64,000 nt of DNA, taken from contig NZ_CP019285.1 in NCBI RefSeq assembly GCF_000226975.2, positions 3,782,001-3,846,000 on the forward strand. The letters run 5' to 3'. The position numbers were made by a program, and so were the translations under genes. Below, piece by piece: positions 1-8,391 of the stretch. The notes under the pieces are model-generated. The model did no database searches. It was not told the origin of the DNA and saw only the letters and a list, made by a program, of their open reading frames with translations. Numbering within the stretch: the first letter of the stretch is position 1; each line of letters starts with the position of its first letter. This stretch comes from Halobiforma lacisalsi AJ5 (GTDB lineage Archaea; Halobacteriota; Halobacteria; Halobacteriales; Natrialbaceae).

Positions 1-814
1 CGACGTCGACCCAGCCGTCCTCGCCGAGGCCGGCCGCGGTTACGAGGTCGCTCCCCCGGTGGGGCGGGATCGCCACGAGCAGGTCGTACGCGAGTTCCTT
101 GCCTTCGACGGTCTCGATGACCTCGGCGTCGGGATCGACCTCGTCGACGTTGAAGAACGTCTCGAGGTTCACGTCGCGCTCTTCGAACAGGTCGCTCGCC
201 CAGTCGGCGATCGGCTCGAGGCCGTGGGCGCGGTTGATCGGGTAGGTGTAGGTGAGTTCGACCTCCTCCCGCAGACCGCGCTCGCGGAGCCAGTCGTCGA
301 CCATCAGGACGAACTCGACGGGTGCGGCCGGGCACATGTGCGGGACGCCGACGACGCTCAACACGAGGTGTCCCTCGGTGAACGCGGCCAGTTCGTCCCG
401 CAGCGCCTCGGCACCGTCGGGGCCGTAGAAGTGGTGGCCACCCTCCGCCAGGCCGGGAACGGCTTCGGGCTCGAGGGTCGCGCCGGTCGCCAGCACGAGC
501 TGATCGTAGGATAGTGCGGTCGCCCTCTCGGCCAGCGACAGCTGCTTTCGCTCGGTGTCGACGTCGGTGACTTCGTCGATCGTCAGCGTCACGCGCCGGT
601 CGACCAGCTCCTCGATCGGCCGTTTCGCGTCGTCGACCGTCTTCTTTCCGAACGGGACGTACAGGAAGGTCGGCTTGTAGACGTGGTGCTCGTCGGCCGT
701 GATCAGCCGGACGTCGACCTCGCCGGCCTCGATCTCCGGCTGAAGTTCGTCGGCGAGCCGGTTCGCGAGCACGGTACCGCCGGTTCCGCCGCCGACGATG
801 GCGACTCGGTGCAT
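1..814 (-). CDS. SQR-like FAD/NAD(P)-dependent oxidoreductase, partial
   Basis: The reading frame starts at ATG 814 and runs off the left window edge, giving 271 residues. The N-terminus has a Rossmann FAD-binding start (VAIVGGGTGG), and an ATGA segment (VLATGA) follows further in. A conserved Cys lies in a VPHMCPAAP context, where sulfide:quinone oxidoreductase-type flavoproteins place a redox Cys. Members oxidise sulfide or related sulfur species and pass electrons to quinone at the membrane. It begins one base after the stop of a TusA-like gene on the same strand, so the two are almost certainly co-transcribed, which supports a sulfur role. The missing C-terminus prevents a firm choice between true SQR and a related NADH dehydrogenase-like flavoprotein. 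Confidence 0.8.
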   Translation of the reverse strand, partial: MHRVAIVGGGTGGTVLANRLADELQPEIEAGEVDVRLITADEHHVYKPTFLYVPFGKKTVDDAKRPIEELVDRRVTLTIDEVTDVDTERKQLSLAERATALSYDQLVLATGATLEPEAVPGLAEGGHHFYGPDGAEALRDELAAFTEGHLVLSVVGVPHMCPAAPVEFVLMVDDWLRERGLREEVELTYTYPINRAHGLEPIADWASDLFEERDVNLETFFNVDEVDPDAEVIETVEGKELAYDLLVAIPPHRGSDLVTAAGLGEDGWVDV

Positions 815-815
815 C

Positions 816-1055
816 TCAGTTCACCTCCAGGTAGATACGCCACTCATCGTCCAGTTCCTCGATCTCGAGCAGGTCGTGGCCTGCCTCCTCGAGCCACTCC
901 GGAACGTCGGTCGTGGAGTTGCGGGCCGTGGTCTGCAGTTCGACCACGGTGCCCGGCTCGAGCGTTTTCACCTTCCCGATGAGGTCCATCAGCGGGCCGG
1001 GACACGTCGCACCACGCGAGTCGATCGTTACGTCAGGGGATATTGCGTTGGACAT
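816..1055 (-). CDS. TusA/SirA-like sulfur carrier protein
   Basis: This 79-residue protein has the family CPxP signature as CPGP, with the persulfide-carrying Cys at residue 18, preceded by the usual beta strand ending in DSRGATCPGP. TusA-family proteins carry sulfane sulfur as a cysteine persulfide between rhodaneses, DsrE-type proteins and acceptors in the cytoplasm. It is the first gene of a minus-strand operon with the SQR-like flavoprotein, so it may accept sulfur made there. A second TusA (12916-13161, with CPMP) lies in the other sulfur cluster of this window; the two share the fold but differ in sequence, so they are probably not interchangeable. Confidence 0.88.
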   Translation of the reverse strand: MSNAISPDVTIDSRGATCPGPLMDLIGKVKTLEPGTVVELQTTARNSTTDVPEWLEEAGHDLLEIEELDDEWRIYLEVN

Positions 1056-1084
1056 CGTTCGATCACGTTTGTGTCTATAGTTTT

Positions 1085-1100
1085 GTGCAATATAAACAAT
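1085..1100 (-). promoter_or_regulatory. Putative TATA promoter of tusA-SQR operon
   Basis: On the minus strand the sequence reads ATTGTTTATATTGCAC. The TTTATATT core lies about 35 to 41 bases before the ATG at 1055, a normal archaeal spacing. An ATATTGCAC element overlaps the downstream half of the TATA box; similar ATATTG elements precede other sulfur genes in this window. Confidence 0.55.
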
Positions 1101-1220
1101 CTCAGTAACCCCTGTCGGCTGGAATCGTCGAAGGGTATATGAGGTCCTCCTCGGATATCACGAACGACCACGGATACGGAGGGCTGGATCAGTCGGCTGC
1201 TTCTTCGGTCCGTTCCTGCG

Positions 1221-1257
1221 ACAGATATTGTTTCCTTTGTACACAACCATTATAGTG
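1221..1257 (+). promoter_or_regulatory. Putative promoter of thioredoxin gene
   Basis: A TTATAG box at 1250-1255 lies about 27 bases before ATG 1280, fitting a nearly leaderless transcript. An ACAGATATTGT element sits about 20 bases upstream of the box and resembles the ACAATATTGT palindrome of the second tusA promoter. Confidence 0.5.
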
Positions 1258-1279
1258 ATCGAGTGCGAACGACTGCGTG

Positions 1280-1720
1280 ATGGCTGACTCCCAGAACGGA
1301 AATCTCGACGACGAACGACAGCGGATTCGCGAAAAGAAAAAGCGCGAACTCCAGAAGCGCCTCGAGGACGGCGAGGAGTCGCTCGAGGACGCCGACGGGA
1401 CACCCGAAGAGCCGATCCACATCGAGGGGAGCGACCACCTCGACGAGGTCGTCGACGAGTACGACGTCGTGCTCGTGGACTGTTACGCCGACTGGTGTGG
1501 CCCCTGTCAGATGCTCGAGCCGACGATCGAAGCGCTGGCCGCCGAGACCGGCGCTGCGGTCGCGAAAGTCGACGTCGACGCTCACCAGCGACTGGCCCAG
1601 CAACTCGGCGCGCGCGGGGTCCCGACGCTGGTCCTCTACGCGGACGGCGAGCCGGTCGAGCGGATGGTCGGGGCACAGAACCGCGGGACGCTCGAGGGCC
1701 TGATCGAACAACACACGTAA
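1280..1720 (+). CDS. Thioredoxin with charged N-terminal extension
   Basis: The classic WCGPC active site is at residues 72-76, followed by the thioredoxin fold including the cis-proline context GVPTLVLY. The protein reduces disulfides in the cytoplasm. About 50 residues precede the domain; they are highly charged and helical in character (REKKKRELQKRLED), probably a coiled coil. A GTG lies at 1277, but ATG 1280 is preferred because it is the stronger codon and has a TATA box at suitable distance. It is divergent from the tusA-SQR operon and may be expressed with it, as thioredoxins often reduce protein persulfides; that link is inference. Confidence 0.9.
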   Translation: MADSQNGNLDDERQRIREKKKRELQKRLEDGEESLEDADGTPEEPIHIEGSDHLDEVVDEYDVVLVDCYADWCGPCQMLEPTIEALAAETGAAVAKVDVDAHQRLAQQLGARGVPTLVLYADGEPVERMVGAQNRGTLEGLIEQHT

Positions 1721-1789
1721 CGGCGAGGGCTCGACTCGGCCCGAGGAACGAATCGGACGGACGACCGACGATACGACCACTGCACCACC

Positions 1790-2326
1790 ATGACCACCGA
1801 CTGGCGACGGGCGCTCGAGACGCAACGCGAGGAGAAAGACCAGTACTTCGGCGAACATCCGCGCTCGCCGTTGCCCGATGGCGAGCGCGAGTCCTTCGAC
1901 GGCCTCGAGTACTACCCGGTCGACGGCGACTACCGGTTCGAACTCCCCCTCGAGGAGTACGACGATCCCGAACGGGTCACCGTCGGGACGAGCACCGACG
2001 GCGAACGGGAGTACCTGCGATGGGGCCAGTTCCGGTTCACTGTCGACGGCGAGGACGTCTCGTTGCAGGCTTACAAGGCCGATCCCGACGACGACCGGCT
2101 CTGGGTCCCCTTCCGGGACGCGACGAGCGGGGACGAGACCTACGGCGCAGGTCGATATCTGGACCTCGAGGCCGACCGCCACCGCACCGACGACGGGACC
2201 TGGATCCTCGATTTCAACGAGGCGTACAACCCGACCTGTGCCTACTCGGACCGGTACGAGTGTCCGCTCCCGCCGACGGAAAACTGGCTCGAGGTGGCGA
2301 TCGAGGCCGGCGAGAAGGCCTACTGA
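1790..2326 (+). CDS. DUF1684 family protein
   Basis: This 178-residue soluble protein matches my memory of DUF1684: an N-terminal W-R-x-A-L-x-x-Q-R-x-x-K-D region, a central predicted beta barrel and a conserved C-terminal run with DFNEAYNPTCAYS and CPLPPTENWL. The conserved N-P-x-C-x-Y-S and C-P-L-P-P-x-E-N motifs are the hallmark of the family. Its biochemical role is unknown to me. No signal peptide or membrane segment is visible. It follows the thioredoxin gene by about 70 bases on the same strand and could share its transcript. Confidence 0.8.
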   Translation: MTTDWRRALETQREEKDQYFGEHPRSPLPDGERESFDGLEYYPVDGDYRFELPLEEYDDPERVTVGTSTDGEREYLRWGQFRFTVDGEDVSLQAYKADPDDDRLWVPFRDATSGDETYGAGRYLDLEADRHRTDDGTWILDFNEAYNPTCAYSDRYECPLPPTENWLEVAIEAGEKAY

Positions 2327-2327
2327 T

Positions 2328-2897
2328 TCAGCCCGGGAGGAACAGGTTGAGAATCGCGACGACGATACCGGCCAGCCCCATCCTGACCCCGGCGACGATC
2401 CAGTTCTGCTTCGAGATCGAGCCGAGGTAGGCCCCGAACGTAAAGAGGAGGGCGACGCCGACCCCGACGGCGACGAGCGTCGCCTCGAGCAACGAGAAGA
2501 CGACGCCGTGGCCGAGAAACGGCACTAGCGGGAGGACGATCCCGATCAGGGGGCCGATGCCGCTGGCGACCGCGTTGATCTTGCGTGCACCCTTGCGGCG
2601 TTCCTGTACTTCCGTCCCCTCGAGGTCGGTCAACATCGCGCGCTCGATCCGCATCAGTTCCGCCTGCTTCTCGGCGCGTTCGATCTCCCAGACGCTCCAG
2701 ACGCCGGAGGTTCCGAGCCCGACGGCCGCCCCGAGTCCGATCGTAACGACGGTGAGCCCCTCGTCGACGCCCGAGAGATACGCGCCGACGACGACCCCGA
2801 TGCTCGTCAGCGTCCCGTCGAACCCGTTGGAGATGAAGTACCGCCGCGAGATGGATCTGACGTCGTCGTCCTCGAGGAGGGTGCGGATGGCGTCCAT
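2328..2897 (-). CDS. VIT1/CCC1-like integral membrane protein
   Basis: The 189-residue protein starts with RRYFISNGFDGTLTSIGVVVGAY, shortened here as a typical VIT/CCC1 opening (arginine-rich start followed by N-x-F-D-G and a glycine-rich helix). About five hydrophobic segments follow, interrupted by a charged middle loop (EIERAEKQAELMRIERAML) that in VIT proteins binds metal. Family members move Fe2+ or Mn2+ across membranes for storage or detoxification. The stop converges with the DUF1684 gene, one base apart. The substrate is not certain from sequence; haloarchaeal members are often shorter than plant VIT1. Confidence 0.75.
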   Translation of the reverse strand: MDAIRTLLEDDDVRSISRRYFISNGFDGTLTSIGVVVGAYLSGVDEGLTVVTIGLGAAVGLGTSGVWSVWEIERAEKQAELMRIERAMLTDLEGTEVQERRKGARKINAVASGIGPLIGIVLPLVPFLGHGVVFSLLEATLVAVGVGVALLFTFGAYLGSISKQNWIVAGVRMGLAGIVVAILNLFLPG

Positions 2898-2906
2898 GCG
2901 GTGGCC

Positions 2907-3200
2907 TCACCGATCCTGCGGCGTGCCGCTTTGCTCGACGAGCCGATCGCCACAGACCACCTGATCGATCGAGTGGACGCTCCCGCCGACGGTCTCGACG
3001 GTCCCTTCGACCGCGTCCGTATCGACGTCGTCGCCTTCGATCGTCAGCTTGAGCGTCTGGACCTCGCGGTCGGTCTCGACGAGCACGGCGTTGACACCGT
3101 CGACGCTCTCGCAATCGGCGACGGCGGCCGTGAACTCGAGAATGTCGGGCTCGTACGGTTTCAGGACGTCGAGGACGACTCGCCGGATCGGCGGTGTCAT
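2907..3200 (-). CDS. DUF211 family protein
   Basis: This 97-residue protein has the DUF211 pattern: an opening IRRVVLDVLKPYEP, a central region with a cysteine and glycine (ADCESVDGVNAVLVE), and a second strand-rich half with an IEGDD segment and SVHSIDQVVCG near the end. Archaeal DUF211 structures are small ferredoxin-like folds that form oligomers; the function is not known. It lies nine bases upstream of the VIT-like gene on the same strand, so a shared transcript and a link to metal handling are possible but unproven. Confidence 0.82.
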   Translation of the reverse strand: MTPPIRRVVLDVLKPYEPDILEFTAAVADCESVDGVNAVLVETDREVQTLKLTIEGDDVDTDAVEGTVETVGGSVHSIDQVVCGDRLVEQSGTPQDR

Positions 3201-3286
3201 GCGCGTGAGGTTCGCGCCGGACGACCTTAGTGGCGGGGGACGGGTTCACCCCCGGTCCCGACCGTCCCGTGAGGAGGAGGGGGCGG

Positions 3287-5863
3287 TTACCGCTCCAGTC
3301 GCCTCGCGACCGACGCGACCCCGAGGTAGCCCGGCAGCGCGACCGCGAGGACGACGGCGAGGATTCCCCAGTCCGTCGGCTCGAGCGGTACCGTCCCGAA
3401 GTAGCGGTTCAGCGGCGTGTAAAGCACGGCGAGCTGGAGGGCGATCGAGGCCGCGACGGCGGCCACGAGCCAGCGGTTCGACAGCGTCGGCGTCTCCCGC
3501 AGCCAGCGGATCACGTAGAGGCCGACGAACTCGAGGAAGACGAAACCCGTGAACACCATCGTCATCGCGTACGGCGTCGTTTCCGGCGCGCCCTCGAGCG
3601 TCGCGAACATGAGCACGAGCAGGACGACGGTCGTGACGGCTCCCATCCCACCGATCAGGGTGACCATCTGCCGGCCGATGATCCCGCCCTCCGGATCGCG
3701 GGGCGGCCTGTCCATCACGTCCTCTCCCTCGGGGTCGGCACCCAGTGCCAGCGCCGGCAGCCCGTCGGTCAGCAGGTTGATCCACAGCAACTGGACGGCA
3801 GGGAGGATGAGGTAGCCGTACAGCGAGGCGACGAAGACGATCGCCACCTCCGCGACGTTCGCGCTCAGGAGGTAGGCGACGAACTTCCAGACGTTGTCGA
3901 AGATCGCCCGCCCGCGTTCGATCGCCCGCTCGATCGTCGCGTAGTTGTCGTCCAGCAGGACCACGTCCGACGCCTGCCGCGCGACGTCAGTCCCGCGGAT
4001 TCCCATGGCGACGCCGACGTCGGCGTTTTTCAGCGCCGGGGCGTCGTTGACGCCGTCACCTGTCATCGCGACGTCGTGGCCACGGTCCTGCAGCGCCCGG
4101 AGGATGCGGACCTTGTGCTCCGGCGACGTTCGCGCGTAGACGTCGACCTCGGCGACCCGCTCGCGGAGCGTCTCGTCGTCCATCCCCTCGATTTCCCGCC
4201 CCTCGAGCACCTCGGTGCCGATCCCGAGCGAGTCGGCGATCGCCCGCGCGGTCCGGACGTTGTCGCCGGTCACCATGTTGACGGCGATGCCGGCCCGTTT
4301 CGTCGCCGCGATCGCGTCGGCGACCTCCGTCCGCGGCGGGTCGATCATCCCGACCAGCCCGACGAACGTGAGCCCGTCCCCGAGGTCGTCGGCCCCCTCT
4401 GGGTCCTCGCGGTAGGCCGTCGCCAGCACCCGGAGCGCGTCGTCCCCGAACCGACGGACCGCGGCCTCGATCCGGTCCCGGCGCTCGTCCGTCAACGCCG
4501 CCGGCCCGTCGTGGGTCAGGACTCGATCGCTGTGCTCGAGGACGACCTCGGGAGCGCCCTTGACGTAGCCGACGGTCCCCTCGTCCGTGCGGTGGACCGT
4601 CCCCATCCACTTGCGCTCGGAGGAGAACGGCACCTCGTCGGTCCGCGGGTAGTCCGCCGCGAGACGATCCTGCTCGAGGTCGGCCCGATCGGCGGCCTCG
4701 AGCAGCGCCCGCTCGGTGGGGTCCCCCTCCTCGAGGGTCGCGTCGTTACAGAGCGCCCCGATCCGCAGGAGCAGTCGCTCGCGCTCCTCGAGGTCGGCCG
4801 GGGCGGGCGCGTCGTCGAACTCACGGACGGCGTCGTTCACCCAGAGTCGGCTGACCGTCATCCGCCCCTCGGTGAGCGTGCCGGTCTTGTCCGTACAGAC
4901 GACGTCGACGGCACCGAGCGCCTCGACGGCCGGTAGCCGCCGGACGAGCGCGTTCTCGGCCGACATCGTCCGGACACCCAGCGCGAGCGTCAGCGTGACC
5001 ACCGCCGGCAACCCCTCCGGGATGGCGGCGACGGCGAGCGACACGGCGGTCAGCGCCGCCTGGACCGGTTCCGTGCCCCGCAGGATCAACAGCGGCGCGA
5101 CGAGCGCAGAGAGGACGAGGATGCCGAGTCCGAGGGTCCGCCCCAGTTGGTCGAGGTCCGACTGCAACGGCGTCTGCGTCTCCTTCGTCGCAGCGAGTTC
5201 CCGGGCGATCCCTCCGACCTCGGTTTCCATCCCGGTCCCGGTGACCACTGCCTCGCCCTTGCCGCGGGTGACGTTCGTCCCCTTGTAGACCAGGTTCGTC
5301 CGATCGGCCAGCGGCGCGTCCGTCTCGACCGCTTCGGTCGACTTCCCGACGGGAACGCTCTCACCGGTCAGGGCCGCCTCGTCGACCTCGAGTTCGGTCG
5401 CCTCGAGTAGTCGCCCGTCGGCGGGCACGACGTCACCGCCCCGGAAGACGATCACGTCCCCGGGGACGAGTTCCGTCGCCCCGATTTGGACCTCCTCGCC
5501 GTCCCGTCGAACGGTCGCCGTCGGCGCTGCCAGCTCCCGCAGCGACTCGAGGCTTCGTTCGGCCCGGTAGTCCTGAACGAAGCCGAAGATCCCGTTGGCC
5601 ACGACGATGATAGTGATCAACACGGCGTCGACGGCCTGACCCGCCCAGACCGACAGGACGGCCGCAACGAGCAGGACCCAGATCAGCACGCTGTCGAACT
5701 GCGCGACGAGGATCGTCGACGGCGACCGGCCGCCGCCCCGGACGATCTCGTTCTCCCCGTACTCCTCGAGCCGTCGCCGGGCCTCGGCGTCGGAGAGACC
5801 CTCCGGACGAGAGTCGAGGGTTTCGAGCACCGCTTCCGGAGAAGCGTCGTGTGGCGACCTCAT
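3287..5863 (-). CDS. P2A-type cation-transporting P-type ATPase
   Basis: All core P-type ATPase motifs are present in order: TGES in the actuator domain, PEGLP in transmembrane helix 4, the phosphorylation site DKTGTLT, KGAPE in the nucleotide domain and TGDGVNDAPALK in the hinge. The PEGLP motif and the N-terminal cation ATPase domain (SDAEARRRLEEYGENEI) place it with SERCA/PMR1-like pumps for Ca2+ or Mn2+ (possibly Na+). Ten transmembrane helices are plausible. A longer frame extends to 5968, but the ATG at 5863 matches the family start, giving 858 residues. It is divergent from the MFS gene across 194 bases. Confidence 0.92.
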   Translation of the reverse strand: MRSPHDASPEAVLETLDSRPEGLSDAEARRRLEEYGENEIVRGGGRSPSTILVAQFDSVLIWVLLVAAVLSVWAGQAVDAVLITIIVVANGIFGFVQDYRAERSLESLRELAAPTATVRRDGEEVQIGATELVPGDVIVFRGGDVVPADGRLLEATELEVDEAALTGESVPVGKSTEAVETDAPLADRTNLVYKGTNVTRGKGEAVVTGTGMETEVGGIARELAATKETQTPLQSDLDQLGRTLGLGILVLSALVAPLLILRGTEPVQAALTAVSLAVAAIPEGLPAVVTLTLALGVRTMSAENALVRRLPAVEALGAVDVVCTDKTGTLTEGRMTVSRLWVNDAVREFDDAPAPADLEERERLLLRIGALCNDATLEEGDPTERALLEAADRADLEQDRLAADYPRTDEVPFSSERKWMGTVHRTDEGTVGYVKGAPEVVLEHSDRVLTHDGPAALTDERRDRIEAAVRRFGDDALRVLATAYREDPEGADDLGDGLTFVGLVGMIDPPRTEVADAIAATKRAGIAVNMVTGDNVRTARAIADSLGIGTEVLEGREIEGMDDETLRERVAEVDVYARTSPEHKVRILRALQDRGHDVAMTGDGVNDAPALKNADVGVAMGIRGTDVARQASDVVLLDDNYATIERAIERGRAIFDNVWKFVAYLLSANVAEVAIVFVASLYGYLILPAVQLLWINLLTDGLPALALGADPEGEDVMDRPPRDPEGGIIGRQMVTLIGGMGAVTTVVLLVLMFATLEGAPETTPYAMTMVFTGFVFLEFVGLYVIRWLRETPTLSNRWLVAAVAASIALQLAVLYTPLNRYFGTVPLEPTDWGILAVVLAVALPGYLGVASVARRLER

Positions 5864-6057
5864 CCAGTGGACGTTTCTCCCGGAAACCCATAGTGGTACG
5901 CCGGTCGGGCCGGTGAAGGCGAGCCACACCGTGAACACGAAGTCGTGGCGCGCAGTAGCCAACGGCAAGCGGTCGATACGGTTCCCGGTTGCGCGGCGAT
6001 CCGCTGTGCAGCGATCCGTTCGACCGAACGGGCGACCCGGAGGGGACCACGATACCC

Positions 6058-7401
6058 ATGAGTCAGGAACAAGTCACGGTCGATACCGAGGAAACGGGGC
6101 CGATAGACACGTTCAGGCAGTTCTTCGCGCTCGAGCGGGACGTGCTGGTGCTCTCGCTTGCGATGTTCGCGTTCAGCCTCGGCTTCCAGATGACCAACCG
6201 GTTCATCCCGGAGTACATGGTCGCGCTCGGCGCGTCCGGCTTCGTCGTCGGGCTCTTCGGAACGTTCGGCAATATCATCTCCGCGCTGTACCCGTACCCG
6301 GGCGGCGCGATTTCGGATCGGATCGGCTCCCGGTACGCGCTGACGCTGTTCGGGTTGGTCTCGACCGTTGGGTTCGCCGTCTGGCTGTTCGCGCCGACGA
6401 TCGGCGCGTTCACGGTCGCGGGCGTGATGATCGAGCCGTGGGTCTGGATCTTCGTCGGCCTGGTGCTCGCGCAGGCCTGGAAGTCGTTCGGCCTCGGCGC
6501 GACCTTCGCCGTCGTCAAACAGGCGACCGACCCCTCGCGGCTGGCCGCCGGGTTCGCCAGCACGGAGACGTTCCGTCGAACCGCATTCCTGATCGGCCCG
6601 GTCCTCGCCGCCGTCCTCATCGACCTCCACCCCGAGTTCACGGTGAGTTTCCGGTACGTGCTGGCGGTAGCGGTCGTCTTCGGTATCGTCGGCACCGTCG
6701 TCCAGCACCTCCTCTACGATGCCAGCGAGGACACGTTCGGCGGCGCGTTCGAGGGAATCGGCCGGATCCGTCGGGACCTCCGGGAGATGCCCGCGGAACT
6801 CCGGCCGCTCCTGGTCGGCGATACGCTGGTGCGGTTCGCCAACGGGATGGTCTACGTCTTCTTCGTGCTGGTGGTCACCCAGTTCCTCGAGGTCGGCCTC
6901 GAGACGACGATCGCAGTCGGCGGGTTCTCCTATGCGGTCGACCTCTCGCCGGCGGCGTTCTTCGGCTACCTGCTGGGCGTCGAGATGTTCATCGCGCTGT
7001 TGATCATGGCACCCGCCGCGAAAGCCGCCGAGTACGTCGGACTCAAACCCGTCGTCGCGGTCGGGTTCGCGGTCTACGCGATCTTCCCGGTCGTGCTCAT
7101 CAATACGCCGCCGAGCGCCGCCGTGCTCGTCGCGGTGTTCGCGTTCTCCGGGCTCCGGTTCGCGGGTCTCCCCTCCCACAAGGCGCTGATCGTCGGCCCG
7201 GCCGAACGGGGGGCCGGCGGCCGCGTCACCGGCACCTACTACCTGCTGCGGAACACGATCGTCATCCCGAGTGCGGCGCTTGGCGGCTACCTCTGGGACT
7301 TCGTGAGCCCGGAGGTCGCCTTCACCATCGCCGCCGCGATCGGCGTCGTCGGCACCGGCTACTTCCTGGTCTTTGGGAAGGAGTTCGAAGCGTACGCCTG
7401 A
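6058..7401 (+). CDS. MFS transporter
   Basis: The protein has 447 residues with about twelve hydrophobic helices and the MFS loop 2-3 signature GGAISDRIGSRYAL (G-x3-D-R-x-G-R/S-R). An acidic cytoplasmic N-terminus of roughly 35 residues precedes helix 1. Major facilitator proteins are secondary carriers at the cytoplasmic membrane; I cannot name the substrate. The ATG at 6058 is chosen over an upstream in-frame ATG at 5989 because the extra residues are basic and Pro/Gly-rich, unlike halophile coding sequence. A Usp gene follows on the same strand after 66 bases with its own TATA-like box. Confidence 0.85.
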   Translation: MSQEQVTVDTEETGPIDTFRQFFALERDVLVLSLAMFAFSLGFQMTNRFIPEYMVALGASGFVVGLFGTFGNIISALYPYPGGAISDRIGSRYALTLFGLVSTVGFAVWLFAPTIGAFTVAGVMIEPWVWIFVGLVLAQAWKSFGLGATFAVVKQATDPSRLAAGFASTETFRRTAFLIGPVLAAVLIDLHPEFTVSFRYVLAVAVVFGIVGTVVQHLLYDASEDTFGGAFEGIGRIRRDLREMPAELRPLLVGDTLVRFANGMVYVFFVLVVTQFLEVGLETTIAVGGFSYAVDLSPAAFFGYLLGVEMFIALLIMAPAAKAAEYVGLKPVVAVGFAVYAIFPVVLINTPPSAAVLVAVFAFSGLRFAGLPSHKALIVGPAERGAGGRVTGTYYLLRNTIVIPSAALGGYLWDFVSPEVAFTIAAAIGVVGTGYFLVFGKEFEAYA

Positions 7402-7436
7402 TCCCGGCCACGACCTCCCCCGCTCCACGGGGATAG

Positions 7437-7445
7437 GCGTATACG
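7437..7445 (+). promoter_or_regulatory. TATA-like box of tandem Usp gene
   Basis: GGCGTATACG centres about 27 bases before ATG 7468, the expected position for a leaderless haloarchaeal transcript. Confidence 0.4.
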
Positions 7446-7467
7446 ACCGGCGGTCGAAGGTCGACGC

Positions 7468-8343
7468 ATGTACGACCTCGTTCTGGTCCCCGTCGACGGC
7501 AGCGACGCGGCGACGGCGGCGCTCGAGCACGCCCTCGAAATAGCGACCGACCACGGGGCGACGATTCATCTCCTCTACGTCGCCGACACGAACCGGCCCA
7601 GCCTCACTCGGCAGGGGCAGTCGGTCGTCGACGCCCTCGAGCGGGAAGGGGAGGAGGTGATCGCCGACGCGCGGGAGGTGGCCGACAAGTACGACGTCGC
7701 CGTCGTCGACGACGTCGTCCAGGGCGATCCGCGGTCCGTGATCCTCGAGTTCGCCGACTCGGAGCCCGCCGACCTCGTGGTGATGGGGACCCACGGGCAC
7801 CGACCCGGGAAGTACGTTCTCGGCAGTGTCACGGAAGGTGTCGTCCACGAAACCGAAACGCCGGTGCTCGCGGTCCGCGCCGACGACGATGTGCCCGGAG
7901 CGTATCCCTACGACGGCGTGCTGGTGCCCACCGACGGGAGCGACCTGGCCCTGGCGGCGGTTCGCCGCGGGAGCGAACTCGCGGCCCGACACGACGCGTC
8001 GGTCACCCTGCTCTCGGTCGTCGACGAACCCGCGCTGGGGATCGCCAGCGGCGTCGACTCGATCGCCGATCGGCTGGCCGACGACGCGCGGGATCACCTC
8101 GCCGAGGCGGCGACCGTCGCGAGCGACGCGGGGGCAGACGAGGTCGCGACCGAAGTCGAGTTCGGCTCGCCTCCGCGGGAAATCCGTTCGCGTGCGGCAG
8201 AGCCGGACGTCGATCTCGTCGTCATGGGAACCCACGGCCGGACCGGACTCGAGCAGCGCCTGCTCGGGTCGGTCACGGAGCGAGTGCTCAGGACCGCGCC
8301 GGTCCCCGTCCTCGTGGCGAAGCCGAAGATTCCGGAGGAATAG
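7468..8343 (+). CDS. Universal stress protein with two tandem UspA domains
   Basis: Two Usp domains lie in tandem, roughly residues 1-140 and 146-285. Each begins with a V-P-x-D-G-S strand (VPVDGS, VPTDGS) and ends with the ATP-binding pattern G-x2-G-x9-G-S-V-T-E (GTHGHRPG then GSVTE; GTHGRTG then GSVTE), so both halves should bind ATP. Tandem Usp proteins are cytoplasmic stress and transport-associated regulators. The gene sits between the MFS and ZIP transporter genes; haloarchaeal Usp genes commonly sit beside transporters, but a direct link is inference. Confidence 0.93.
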   Translation: MYDLVLVPVDGSDAATAALEHALEIATDHGATIHLLYVADTNRPSLTRQGQSVVDALEREGEEVIADAREVADKYDVAVVDDVVQGDPRSVILEFADSEPADLVVMGTHGHRPGKYVLGSVTEGVVHETETPVLAVRADDDVPGAYPYDGVLVPTDGSDLALAAVRRGSELAARHDASVTLLSVVDEPALGIASGVDSIADRLADDARDHLAEAATVASDAGADEVATEVEFGSPPREIRSRAAEPDVDLVVMGTHGRTGLEQRLLGSVTERVLRTAPVPVLVAKPKIPEE

Positions 8344-8357
8344 CCGGCTCCGCTGGT

Positions 8358-8366
8358 AATTTATAC
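8358..8366 (+). promoter_or_regulatory. TATA box of ZIP transporter gene
   Basis: AATTTATAC starts about 34 bases before ATG 8392 and is a close match to the haloarchaeal TTTATA core at leaderless spacing. Confidence 0.6.
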
Positions 8367-8391
8367 GTCCCGCCCGAGGTCCGAGGTACCG

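Noticed and set aside
3230-4936. 568-codon plus-strand open frame opposite the P-type ATPase
   Set aside because: The minus strand encodes all P-type ATPase motifs; the plus frame is Arg/Asp-rich and has no recognisable domain.
5860-8235. 791-codon minus-strand open frame over the MFS and Usp genes
   Set aside because: It is rich in Arg, His and Asp without motifs, and covers two well-supported plus-strand genes.
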